DNA of 64,000 nucleotides, from positions 84,497 to 148,496 of the forward strand of contig NZ_JBGIYY010000013.1 of the NCBI RefSeq assembly GCF_041380235.1, written 5' to 3'. The stretch comes from Glaciecola sp041380235 (lineage in GTDB: Bacteria; Pseudomonadota; Gammaproteobacteria; Enterobacterales; Alteromonadaceae). The position numbers and the translations under genes were made by a program. Positions 8,580 to 17,240 of the stretch are shown piece by piece; within the stretch, counting starts at the first letter, position 1; each line of letters opens with the position of its first letter. The notes beneath the pieces were generated by a model, which saw only the letters and a list, made by a program, of their open reading frames with translations, was not told the origin of the DNA and made no database searches.

Positions 8580-10637
8580 ATGATCAATAACGAACTGTTT
8601 GCCAAAATTGCACTGCAGCATGTTTGTGAAGCAATCGTACTAACCGACACTCAAGGCCTAGTTTTGTGGGTCAACGATGCTTTCACCAAGATGACTGGGT
8701 ATTGCTTAGATGACATGTTAGGAATGCGCCCTGGCTATTTGCTACAAGGTGCCTCATCAAACCCTGAAAGTATAGAATTGATATCCACATCTATAAAAAA
8801 TCATAGTGCATGCAAAGTAGATATAATCAACTATACAAAATCAGGATCTCAATACTTAACCGAAATCAATTTATCACCTATTTTTGATAGTAATGGTGAT
8901 ATTGAATACTTCGTTGCTTTACAAAAAGACGTTACTAATGAGCGTACGCATTTTCAAGAAAGTATTGATTTAAAGGCGTATCGCAGAGCGCTTGACGAAC
9001 AAGCTATAGTTTCAGTCGCCGATCCGAATGGGGTGATTACTTACGTTAATGAAAACTTTTGTAAAATAAGTGGCTATTCAAGCGGCGAATTGATAGGTAA
9101 AAACCATCGAATCATTAACTCTAGATTCCATAATAGGGCGTTTTTCACTGATATGTGGCGTCAAATTAGCGCAGGAAATACTTGGCATGGCGAAGTATGT
9201 AATCGCGGAAAATCGGGCGCTTTGTACTGGGTCGATACGACCATAGTACCTGTAAATGGAGTCGATGGAGAGATTTTACGTTACGTTTCTACTCGCTATG
9301 ATATTACTGAAAGAAAAGCCGTAGAATACGAATTAGAACGTGCGGCGACATATGACCAACTTACAGGATTACATAATCGATTTGGTTTTAACCAAGAGCT
9401 AAAGACGAGTCTAAAAAATAATACCTTCTTAACACCACCCTCAGAAATATTACTAGTAAAAATAGACCTCGACCATTTTAAAGAACTAAACGACAGTTTA
9501 GGACATGAATATGGTGATTTATTGCTCAAAGAAATGGCAAATAGAATCACAGAAATCTGTGATAATAAGGCGGTTGTTGCAAGAGTGGGCGGTGACGAAT
9601 TTTCGCTATTTTTAAACAACGACAACATCGACAAGTCTCAAATACAAAAATTTTTAGACAAGTTACATAAAACTGCTTCCAAGACATTTTGGCTACTTGA
9701 TAACTCTTATACAACGTCATGCTCAATGGGGGTTGCTCGCTATCCAATCGATGGAGACAACCTTGAAACACTTATTATAAATGCAGATATGGCACTTAAT
9801 GAGGCAAAAAAGACGGGACGAAACCAGTGGCTATATTTCGACATTGAGGTGAGACAAAAAGTAGATTATCAAAAATACTTAAAGGCTCTATTGATCGAAG
9901 CAATCGAAAACGACCTTTTCAATATTGTGCTGCAACCTATCTGTTCGATTAAAACAGGAAAGCATATTGGATTTGAAGTACTAGTAAGACTTTCTGACAA
10001 AGAACAAAGTATTCCGCCTGATATTTTTATTCCAGTTGCCGAAGAGTTAGGTTTGATTAACCCCATCGGTTCGATTGTTATGCAGAAAGCTTTTAGCGCT
10101 ATGCGCAAAATGCTAGATTTGCAGCTCATTCCAGGAAAGATTGCCGTCAATATCGCGGCGCCACAGTTTTTAGAACCAGAATTTTTTAATCGCGTGAGCA
10201 GTTTACTTATCGAATATGCATTAGCTCCATCAATGGTGATTTTAGAAATTACCGAAACTGCTTTAATCGGACGTTCATCTCATTTGGTTGCTCAGGTGTT
10301 GTCTGAATTTCAGGCGATTGGTGTCGAAGTAGCTTTAGATGACTTTGGCACGGGGTTTTCGTCTTTATCTCACCTGAGAGATTTTAAAGTTAACAAAATC
10401 AAAATTGATAAAACCTTTGTTGCTGAACTCGAGCACAATTCAGCGGATCGTGATTTAGTAAGCGGCCTGATTACGTTTGCATTAAAAATGGGCTTAGATA
10501 TCGTTGCTGAGGGAGTAGAAACGCAAGAACAGCTAACACTTTTAAGCGACTATGGCTGTCAATATTTCCAAGGTTATTTTCACTCTCGCCCTATAAGTGT
10601 CAAACAAGCTATACTATTTTTAAAACAAGCCCGTTAA
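8580..10637 (+). CDS. PAS-PAS-GGDEF-EAL cyclic-di-GMP signalling protein
   Basis: 685 residues with no TM segment, so cytoplasmic. Two PAS domains (about 10-120 and 130-250) carry NDAFTKMTGY and NENFCKISGY motifs, each followed by a PAC-type segment. The diguanylate cyclase domain has an intact GGDEF at 337-341 and a DLDHFKELND metal site. The phosphodiesterase domain has EVL instead of EAL at 466-468 (a tolerated variant), plus ITETALI, LDDFGTGFSSL and AEGVET. Both activities may therefore be present, probably tuned by the PAS ligand. A nitrilase-type gene begins 24 bases downstream. Confidence 0.93.
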   Translation: MINNELFAKIALQHVCEAIVLTDTQGLVLWVNDAFTKMTGYCLDDMLGMRPGYLLQGASSNPESIELISTSIKNHSACKVDIINYTKSGSQYLTEINLSPIFDSNGDIEYFVALQKDVTNERTHFQESIDLKAYRRALDEQAIVSVADPNGVITYVNENFCKISGYSSGELIGKNHRIINSRFHNRAFFTDMWRQISAGNTWHGEVCNRGKSGALYWVDTTIVPVNGVDGEILRYVSTRYDITERKAVEYELERAATYDQLTGLHNRFGFNQELKTSLKNNTFLTPPSEILLVKIDLDHFKELNDSLGHEYGDLLLKEMANRITEICDNKAVVARVGGDEFSLFLNNDNIDKSQIQKFLDKLHKTASKTFWLLDNSYTTSCSMGVARYPIDGDNLETLIINADMALNEAKKTGRNQWLYFDIEVRQKVDYQKYLKALLIEAIENDLFNIVLQPICSIKTGKHIGFEVLVRLSDKEQSIPPDIFIPVAEELGLINPIGSIVMQKAFSAMRKMLDLQLIPGKIAVNIAAPQFLEPEFFNRVSSLLIEYALAPSMVILEITETALIGRSSHLVAQVLSEFQAIGVEVALDDFGTGFSSLSHLRDFKVNKIKIDKTFVAELEHNSADRDLVSGLITFALKMGLDIVAEGVETQEQLTLLSDYGCQYFQGYFHSRPISVKQAILFLKQAR

Positions 10638-10660
10638 ATTTAGTATGGTTAAGGGGTGCT

Positions 10661-11464
10661 ATGAATTTTTCGTATCAAACGCGCTCCGCATTCGTCTGCT
10701 TAAACTATAACGAAAGAAAAATATACAATATGAAAATTTGCATCGTTCAAATAAGCCCTCAAAAAGGAAATGTTAGCGCAAACATCGACAGTCATTTAGC
10801 GGCCATTAGGTCTGCTGTCGTATTAGGCATAGACGTAATTATCTTTCCAGAGTTATCCATAACAGGATTTGAGCCAGCCTTGGCCAAACAACTTGTTCAA
10901 AACCCACATTCTGCAAGTTTTGACTGCTTTGAAGAGCTTGCTGAGGAACACGAGATAACGATTGGCATTGGGATCCCCACTCAATCTGATACGGGTTTGA
11001 ACATCAGCATGCTAATCTTTCAGCCGAGCAAGCATCGACAAGTTTATTCAAAAACCATCTTGCATAGCGATGAACTGCCCTACTTTGTATGCGGTGACAG
11101 CGAGCCGGTCATTCAGGTAAGAGGACAAAAGTTAGGGATCGGTATTTGCTATGAAACACTGCAAAATGAACGGTTTCTTCAATCTGTAAATTTGGGCGCA
11201 AAAGCTTTTATCGCGAGCGTTGCTAAGCCCCAAAATGGGATTCATAAAGCCAATTCACTTTTTGCATCATTCTCAAAAAAATGCAGCATTCCTATACTGA
11301 TGGCTAACTCCATTGGATACTGCGATAATTTTTTAAGTGCCGGCCAAAGTACAGTTTGGAACAGCAAGGGAAAGGTCATCGGGCAACTCAATGATGTATC
11401 TAGCGGATTGTTAATTTACGACACCGAAACTGAAACGGTCTTAAAGCAATCATACCTCGTTTGA
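10661..11464 (+). CDS. carbon-nitrogen hydrolase (nitrilase superfamily)
   Basis: 267 residues from the ATG at 10661, which has a good AAGGGG ribosome site four bases upstream. Family members usually begin at the MKICIVQISP motif, so the ATG at 10730 (245 residues) may be the real start. The catalytic triad is visible: Glu in FPELSITGF, Lys in YSKTIL, and Cys in GIGICYE. It hydrolyses a non-peptide C-N bond of an amide or nitrile; the substrate is not predictable. It lies 24 bases behind the GGDEF-EAL gene and is convergent with the regulator at 11559. Confidence 0.85.
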   Translation: MNFSYQTRSAFVCLNYNERKIYNMKICIVQISPQKGNVSANIDSHLAAIRSAVVLGIDVIIFPELSITGFEPALAKQLVQNPHSASFDCFEELAEEHEITIGIGIPTQSDTGLNISMLIFQPSKHRQVYSKTILHSDELPYFVCGDSEPVIQVRGQKLGIGICYETLQNERFLQSVNLGAKAFIASVAKPQNGIHKANSLFASFSKKCSIPILMANSIGYCDNFLSAGQSTVWNSKGKVIGQLNDVSSGLLIYDTETETVLKQSYLV

Positions 11465-11558
11465 GACAAAATGCATTTTCCCGAAAGAGCAACAGTACTT
11501 CATTTTATGGAAAGGCGCTAATTTAAATAACACCTAAAAATTGAGAGAGCAAACGCGT

Positions 11559-13673
11559 CTACGTTGGCGGAGCGAGTTGTGCGAGTAGCTCTGGCGACCG
11601 CTTATAAATCGGGCAAACCTGCGATATTTCCTGCCATAGGATTTGCCCTTTTTCACCTTCGCCTGCTTTATAGGCTAACCATGCTAGGTGGCTTCTTTCC
11701 TTTAAACCTAGATGCTTTTTTTGATTGAAAAAGCCGTTTACTTTGTCTACAAAATTATTGGTGATCGTCAAGCTATGGTTGATTTGTTTGATCTTGGTTT
11801 GGTAGTAGAACTTATAAAAACCAATGCTGACACTCGCATCTTGAATCAGTTGGTCTCGCTCAGTTAACACGAGCGCCTCTGTATAATAGCGTAAAGCTTC
11901 CTCTGAAGATCCCATCCGTAAGTATACCTCGCCCAAGCTACCCCATACTTGATGAATAGCAATCTCTGGCTGTTTTTGAATGGCGAATAACTTTTGCTCG
12001 GCAGCTTGTTCGTAACGTTTTTGATAAAAATAAACTGACCCCAGGTTCTCATAGCCGATGTAGTCATTCTGAAAATTATCAATGACGTCGTGATATGTTC
12101 GCAGTGCATTTTCTAACTCACCAAAACACATCTGTAAGGTGCCAAGGTTTGCTAAAATAATTTCGTGCTTAACCACTTTAGATGCCGCCGCAAACTGCTC
12201 TTTGGCTTTGCTGGTTTCCCCTCTTGCAAAATATAAATTACCTAGGGTATTGATAGCATGCCAATGTTGAGGAGCTAAACGCAAAGCTTTTAAAGCAAGC
12301 TGCTCTGCTCTATCTGCATCTTTACTGTTTGACGATTGATTGTACAAGGCTAAATATGCTCCAGCCCAAGTCGATAATGAATCCGCGTCTTCTAGGTTTG
12401 GCATTATTACAGTTTCGATCGCGTTTACCGCTTTCAGAGCTTCGCCAGTATGAATAAGCAATTCGGCTCTAGCAGTCGCTACCGACGGCACATCTGGCGA
12501 AAGTTGCTCTGCCTTATTACAATACACAGCCGCCTTTTCAAGTGATTCACTTTCATTCTGTATCCAGCTATATCTTGCAAAGGCCCTACATAATTCTGCA
12601 TACGCCAATGCATAGCTCTCATCTTCAAGAATGGCACGTTCAAACAGTGTAATGGCATTTTGATAAGCATCTGCAGAGTGACTTAAAAATAGAGCGTTTT
12701 TTCCCTTTGCAAAATAAGTATGGGACGCTGCAGACACAGAGTCGATAGTGTCGGTCGCTTGTCCATTAATAAACTTCAGTACTTGCTGCACAATTTTAAC
12801 ATTCGCAGGCCTTGCTCCTAATGCAACTTCCGATTGATGTAAAATAGATTGATGCAGAACTGCGTGATCTTGACTGGTGTCAATCATTGCCTCAATGCGT
12901 GTGTAATTTCCATAATGCGTTTGTGCAAGTTTCAACACTGCATGTGCTTGCCACTTCAAAAGCGCTTCCTGAGCATCCATATCGTAGCTGTTTGGTGAAC
13001 TGGCAAGCACAGCAGTAATATTTTCGTGGGTGTTAAGTAGTTGCATCAGCTTATCTGCTGCTACTTTCATACTGTTAGGTGCCTGAACAATAAGTCTGAC
13101 CACACCTAAGGGCGATTCAATTTTAGTAGAGGTATTTTCGAAGGTGCTCGATTGATAACTCAACAATCCATAAGCGGCAAATGCAAATAGCGATACAAAA
13201 GCGAAATAAATGAAACTCTTCTTATGAGGATATTCATGCATCAGCCCTTTGGGTTTGAAACTGGCCTGCGTAGGCTCGGTTTCTTGGCATTCTGAGGCCT
13301 TATGATTATCGGTTTGAATCTCTGAATCGTGCTCGATAGCCCTAGATTCAGCCACATTATGTTGCGTGTTTTCATCAGCCGATTGAGATTGCTGGACCTG
13401 TACCACTGCCTCAAACTCTTTGTCATCTCTAGCGAGATAAATGGTATGTGCAGATATTCCTAAGGCATTAGCAATCCGGGCGAGGTTATGGGTCGATACT
13501 GCTTGCTCTCTGAATACTTTATTGACGAGGTCTTTAGGGGGTTTGTCGATACCTTCATTTATAGCGATGTATTTTGCTAAATCGGTTTGAGTGTCAAAAC
13601 CGGCGTTTAGCATTGCGGCCTCTAGCTTTTCTCTAGACGCCCTTATCCCTCTTTTTCGCTTTCTAGCATCCAT
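11559..13673 (-). CDS. membrane-anchored HTH regulator with TPR repeats
   Basis: 704 residues. The basic N-terminus and residues 10-85 form a Cro/XRE-like helix-turn-helix region (THNLARIANALGISAHTIYL). A linker of about 65 polar residues leads to a single TM helix at 153-171. The periplasmic part has a roughly 120-residue domain (170-290) and then an array of TPR motifs (about 320-650, for example NTLGNLYFARGETSKAKEQF and ENLGSVYFYQKRYEQAAEQ). This layout resembles ToxR/CadC-type one-component regulators, but with an XRE rather than a winged-helix DNA domain. It is divergent from the lipoprotein gene at 13942, a candidate target. Confidence 0.75.
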   Translation of the reverse strand: MDARKRKRGIRASREKLEAAMLNAGFDTQTDLAKYIAINEGIDKPPKDLVNKVFREQAVSTHNLARIANALGISAHTIYLARDDKEFEAVVQVQQSQSADENTQHNVAESRAIEHDSEIQTDNHKASECQETEPTQASFKPKGLMHEYPHKKSFIYFAFVSLFAFAAYGLLSYQSSTFENTSTKIESPLGVVRLIVQAPNSMKVAADKLMQLLNTHENITAVLASSPNSYDMDAQEALLKWQAHAVLKLAQTHYGNYTRIEAMIDTSQDHAVLHQSILHQSEVALGARPANVKIVQQVLKFINGQATDTIDSVSAASHTYFAKGKNALFLSHSADAYQNAITLFERAILEDESYALAYAELCRAFARYSWIQNESESLEKAAVYCNKAEQLSPDVPSVATARAELLIHTGEALKAVNAIETVIMPNLEDADSLSTWAGAYLALYNQSSNSKDADRAEQLALKALRLAPQHWHAINTLGNLYFARGETSKAKEQFAAASKVVKHEIILANLGTLQMCFGELENALRTYHDVIDNFQNDYIGYENLGSVYFYQKRYEQAAEQKLFAIQKQPEIAIHQVWGSLGEVYLRMGSSEEALRYYTEALVLTERDQLIQDASVSIGFYKFYYQTKIKQINHSLTITNNFVDKVNGFFNQKKHLGLKERSHLAWLAYKAGEGEKGQILWQEISQVCPIYKRSPELLAQLAPPT

Positions 13674-13941
13674 ATTAACTTTGGCGGCAAATAATGCGTG
13701 CTTTTTATACTATACAAACCAATGAGTTAATGCACGGCTTTGTTAGATATTAGTTTTCTAAAAAACAAATACGAATAGATACTTAACGCCAGATAACGAC
13801 ACTTAAGGGCTAAGTGACAGACCACGAGCGAATAATGGTTTGTGTCGGTTACCGAAGCGAAGTATATCTAAGATTCCTAAGTTAACTGTATCGCTCCACG
13901 TTTACTTACCACACTGATTTACCACATTAAGGGATGAACGC

Positions 13942-15270
13942 ATGCAAATTAAACACTCATTGATGAAACTGCAGTCGAAACAAACGATGCTCGGGATAGC
14001 ATTGGCGACATCTTTATTGATAACTGGCTGTATGTCGACCACCCCGTCACTAGGCGGTAGCAGTGGCAATACCGTTACAGGCGGTGCTGCTGGCGCCAAT
14101 ACCGAAAACGCAAATAATTCTTTAGAGCAATGCGATACTCCTTTAGGCACCTTAGCGCTGTTTGAAGACCGCTCTTTACCATGGTGGGGAGACTACCGTA
14201 ATCGCTACCCAAATTTAGGCAGCACCGAGCCGGTTATTCGTACCATGATTCAACAATCCAATTGTTTTGTGGTGGTCGAGCGCGGTGCCGCCATGAATGC
14301 TATGAACAGAGAGCGCGAACTTATGCAGTCGGGGCAGTTGCGTTCCGGCAGTAATATTGGCGGCGGCCAAATGGTCACCGCAGATTACACCGTAAGTCCT
14401 TCCATACAGTTTTCAGCGAAGGGAACCGGCGGTTTAAAAGGTGTTGCAGGGGGTTTATTTGGCAGCATCGGCTCAGTTATTGGCGGCGGCTTAAGTAAAA
14501 ACGAGGCCGCAACCACCTTACTCTTAATTGACAACCGCTCTGGTGTTCAGGTGTCGAGTGCCGTAGGTAGCGCCGGCAATTACGACTTTGATATATTTGG
14601 TGGATTCTTTGCCGGGATCGCTGGCGGCGCAAAAGGGTTTTCGAACTCCCCCGAAGGTAAAATTATAACAGCAGCATTTGCGGATTCTTACAACCAAATG
14701 GTGATGGCGCTTCGCAACTATAAACCACAACAAGTACAAGGTGGCCTCGGCATGGGCGGTCAACTTACCGTGGATGGCCAGCGACAAGCCACCGAGGGCG
14801 CAAGCATTGTTGCTGCCCCACAAAATAGACCAACGGTGGTTGTCGAGACCAGAAATACTAGCAGCATTACCACAAACAGCGATTTTAAAGGGCGAATTAA
14901 CGCTTATGACGAACGCGCGATGCAAAAATACTATGACCATTTAAAAAATGCTGCAGAAACACTATCTGGCTTTGCCGAGATAGGCAGCATGGACGCCACT
15001 GGCCCAGGCGGTATGGATTATAAAACTGCTATGCGAAGCGCTGTTAATATTTTCAGTAATCAAATCGAAAGCGCCTCGATTGAACTAGAAGCATGGCCAT
15101 CAAACGCGAAAGCTGAAGGCTGGCGCGTGCTCGGCAGCCGCATAGAGCGTTATACAGAGATGTTTTATAAAAGTCGTGACGCAGCAGTAGAGGCAGGTAA
15201 ATTAACGCCCGAGATATCATCAATGTTAGAGGGTATCACGCTATTGAGTAAGGCTGATTTTGTAAATTAA
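13942..15270 (+). CDS. CsgG/HfaB-like outer-membrane lipoprotein
   Basis: 442 residues with a lipoprotein signal ending LLITGC (Cys at residue 30), preceded by a good AAGGGA ribosome site. The early IRTMIQQSNCFVVVERG segment is typical of the CsgG/curli-secretion channel family (small protein adjoining an ERG-type motif). Gly-rich segments and a TTLLLIDNRSGVQVSSAVG strand follow, as in proteins annotated CsgG-like or peptidoglycan-binding. The C-terminal 150 residues are helical and not shared with CsgG. No curlin or csgEF genes are nearby, so it is probably not a curli pore. It is divergent from the HTH-TPR regulator. Confidence 0.65.
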   Translation: MQIKHSLMKLQSKQTMLGIALATSLLITGCMSTTPSLGGSSGNTVTGGAAGANTENANNSLEQCDTPLGTLALFEDRSLPWWGDYRNRYPNLGSTEPVIRTMIQQSNCFVVVERGAAMNAMNRERELMQSGQLRSGSNIGGGQMVTADYTVSPSIQFSAKGTGGLKGVAGGLFGSIGSVIGGGLSKNEAATTLLLIDNRSGVQVSSAVGSAGNYDFDIFGGFFAGIAGGAKGFSNSPEGKIITAAFADSYNQMVMALRNYKPQQVQGGLGMGGQLTVDGQRQATEGASIVAAPQNRPTVVVETRNTSSITTNSDFKGRINAYDERAMQKYYDHLKNAAETLSGFAEIGSMDATGPGGMDYKTAMRSAVNIFSNQIESASIELEAWPSNAKAEGWRVLGSRIERYTEMFYKSRDAAVEAGKLTPEISSMLEGITLLSKADFVN

Positions 15271-15687
15271 AGCGTTACGATGTGCTGAAAGGGCGATGGA
15301 CTGTGTTAATGAATCTAATTTAAGCTTGGTTATTGTCGCTGACAGACAGTCTTTGCTATGACAAATAGCAGTACCTGACAGGTTTTGGATGCAAAAATTA
15401 TCAATTAAGCTTGTGGCCAAATTAGCTTTGAAATATTCGCACTCTAATGACGCTGTCGTTGTGCCAGTTTATCTCTAGATTATTTTTCGCCACTGCAATA
15501 GTCACATCAATTACATCTCTGCCGGTTTCGCAGTTACGTTGAGAAAAAGGGTTTTTATCTACATTTACGTGCACTGCGAGGCCACTACCTTTTTGTAATT
15601 AATTACTTACTCACTAAACGAGTATTTGAAAATGGCAGCACTTCAAATTTCGTCCTATCAACACAAGTTTTTGAGCCAGATTTAAAA
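15271..15687. other. gene-poor stretch with possible coding debris
   Basis: No intact gene. On the minus strand, 15422-15603 reads open for about 57 codons to a TAA stop and looks like protein (segments ...NPFSQRNCETGRDVIDVTI... and ...NNLEINWHNDSVIRV...), but it has no plausible start. It may be the 3' end of a lost gene that followed the GntR-type regulator, since that regulator carries a large deletion next door. No family could be recognised. Confidence 0.35.
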
Positions 15688-15916
15688 CTAAATACGCATT
15701 TTTTTATGTAAATAGCCCACTAATATTTCACCGGCTTCACTGATGTGCTGTTTCAATATGGCTTTGGCTTTGCCCAGTTCGAATAGGAATACGACTGACA
15801 CCATATTTTGCGGCAAGCTGCTCTTGTTTAAGCGGTCTCGCTACGGGCAACTTATTATCACGGATATCTTGTTTTAATTGATGATATAAAGTTTCTGCTG
15901 GTTGTTTATCAGTCAT
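15688..15916 (-). pseudogene. GntR-family (FCD) regulator, internally deleted
   Basis: Starts with an ATG at 15916, three bases after the benE stop, so it was the second gene of that operon. The first 46 residues are a clear GntR winged-helix (LYHQLKQDIRDNKL..., then LAAKYGVSRIPIR). Where family members continue with EAL and the wing, the frame runs into nonsense and stops at 15737. In the +1 frame, directly after the SRIPIR codons, 30 residues read LGKAKAILKQHISEAGEILV..., which fits the last helix of an FCD ligand-binding domain, and end at a TAG at 15688. About 150 codons in the middle are therefore missing. Confidence 0.75.
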
Positions 15917-15919
15917 TAG

Positions 15920-17098
15920 TCATGCTCTTGCAATTCGGCTGATAGCGAGTGTGCCAAGCCCAATGGTAATACCCCAAAATGCGGAGGCGATATTAAAAAA
16001 GGACACACCCGAGGCTGTTACTAAAAAGGTAATTAAGGCTGCATCTGTATATTTAGCTTGTTCGAAAGTTGATTGTAAACTTGCACTAATTATACCTAAC
16101 AAGGCTAAGCCAGCTAACGCGGAAATCATGGAGGCCGGAAAAGCCGCAAACAAACTTACAACCGTCGCTCCACAAATACCGACCAAAATGTTAAACACAC
16201 CAGCGAACACTCCGGCAATATAACGTTTTTCGGCTTCAGGATGGGCTTCTTCGCTGGCACATATAGCAGCGGTAATTGCCGCCAAATTTAAGGTAAAGGC
16301 ACCAAAAGGAGCGAACAATACGTTTAATCCACCAGTCCAACTTAATATTGGAGATACTGGCGTTTGGTTATGTCCAGTAGTACGTAAAATTGCTATGCCT
16401 GGAACATTTTGTGACGTCATGGTGACTACAAAGAGAGGTAAACCTACACCAATCAACAAACTTAAATTGAGCTCTGGCCATGTCCAAATAGGTGTAGAAA
16501 GCGACCATCTAACTTGTTGAAGGTTGATTAAGTCAAAACCATAGGCACATACAAAACCGACTATTAGTACGGTAACAATTGCATAACGAGGTAACCATCG
16601 TTTGGCAAATAGAAACGCCACTAACATTAAACCCACTATTAGTGGGTCACTTTGTAGCAATGTAAAAATACTCAAGCCAAACTGCACTAAAATGCCAGCC
16701 AACATAGCAGAGGCTAAAGGCAGTGGGATACGTTTGGTTAAAGCGTCGAACCAACCAGACAAGCCGGTTAACAAGGTCAACACCCCAACAAACACAAAGA
16801 TACCTATGGCTTCGCCAATACTATTACCTGTGAGTGTAGTGGCTAACAATGCCGCCCCCGGAGTCGACCACGCTATGATGATAGGGCGTCTATAATAAAG
16901 AGATAAACCTAAACAGCCCAAGCCCATACTCATACCCAAGGCCCAAATCCAAGAATCAATCATGTCTTGGCTAGCACCCACTGCAATTGCCGCTTGATAC
17001 ACAATTACCCATGCACTGGCGTAACCAACTAGTACAGCGATAAAACCAGCACTGAGGGCTGAGAAGCTAATATCTGAAATAAACGTGCCTAATTTCAT
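15920..17098 (-). CDS. benE: BenE family benzoate/H+ symporter-like transporter
   Basis: 392 residues from the ATG at 17098 (MKLGTFISDIS); the longer frame to 17137 would read through an operator and is unlikely. About 11-12 TM segments. The GYASAWVIVYQAA start, the IIAWSTPGAALLAT motif and the later NLAAITAAICASEEAHP segment are diagnostic of the BenE/YdcO family. Members import benzoate or related aromatic acids by proton symport, but the substrate here is unproven because no aromatic catabolic genes are near. Two GntR-type operators sit upstream, and a broken GntR gene follows. Confidence 0.9.
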   Translation of the reverse strand: MKLGTFISDISFSALSAGFIAVLVGYASAWVIVYQAAIAVGASQDMIDSWIWALGMSMGLGCLGLSLYYRRPIIIAWSTPGAALLATTLTGNSIGEAIGIFVFVGVLTLLTGLSGWFDALTKRIPLPLASAMLAGILVQFGLSIFTLLQSDPLIVGLMLVAFLFAKRWLPRYAIVTVLIVGFVCAYGFDLINLQQVRWSLSTPIWTWPELNLSLLIGVGLPLFVVTMTSQNVPGIAILRTTGHNQTPVSPILSWTGGLNVLFAPFGAFTLNLAAITAAICASEEAHPEAEKRYIAGVFAGVFNILVGICGATVVSLFAAFPASMISALAGLALLGIISASLQSTFEQAKYTDAALITFLVTASGVSFFNIASAFWGITIGLGTLAISRIARA

Positions 17099-17099
17099 T

Positions 17100-17127
17100 T
17101 TGTATTCAAATTTTAAATTGTATACAA
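17100..17127 (-). promoter_or_regulatory. tandem GntR-type operators in front of benE
   Basis: A perfect palindrome TTGTATACAA lies at 17118-17127 and a one-mismatch copy TTGTATTCAA at 17100-17109, with centres 18 bases apart, immediately upstream of the benE ATG. The T-G-T...A-C-A pattern is typical of FadR/FCD-subfamily GntR operators. It is the likely binding site of the regulator now deleted at 15688-15916. Confidence 0.6.
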
Positions 17128-17240
17128 AATATAGCATTAATTTGTCTATTCAAAAATTGTAATCTACTCGAAAAGAAAACTTCATGATTTTGTAACACGT
17201 CCTAACTAGTGTATGAGCTTCAAACTCAAGGATGCCAACA

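Noticed and set aside
14524..14940. 138-residue frame antisense to the CsgG-like lipoprotein gene
   Set aside because: No ribosome site, and the sense strand encodes a protein with a clear lipobox and family motifs.
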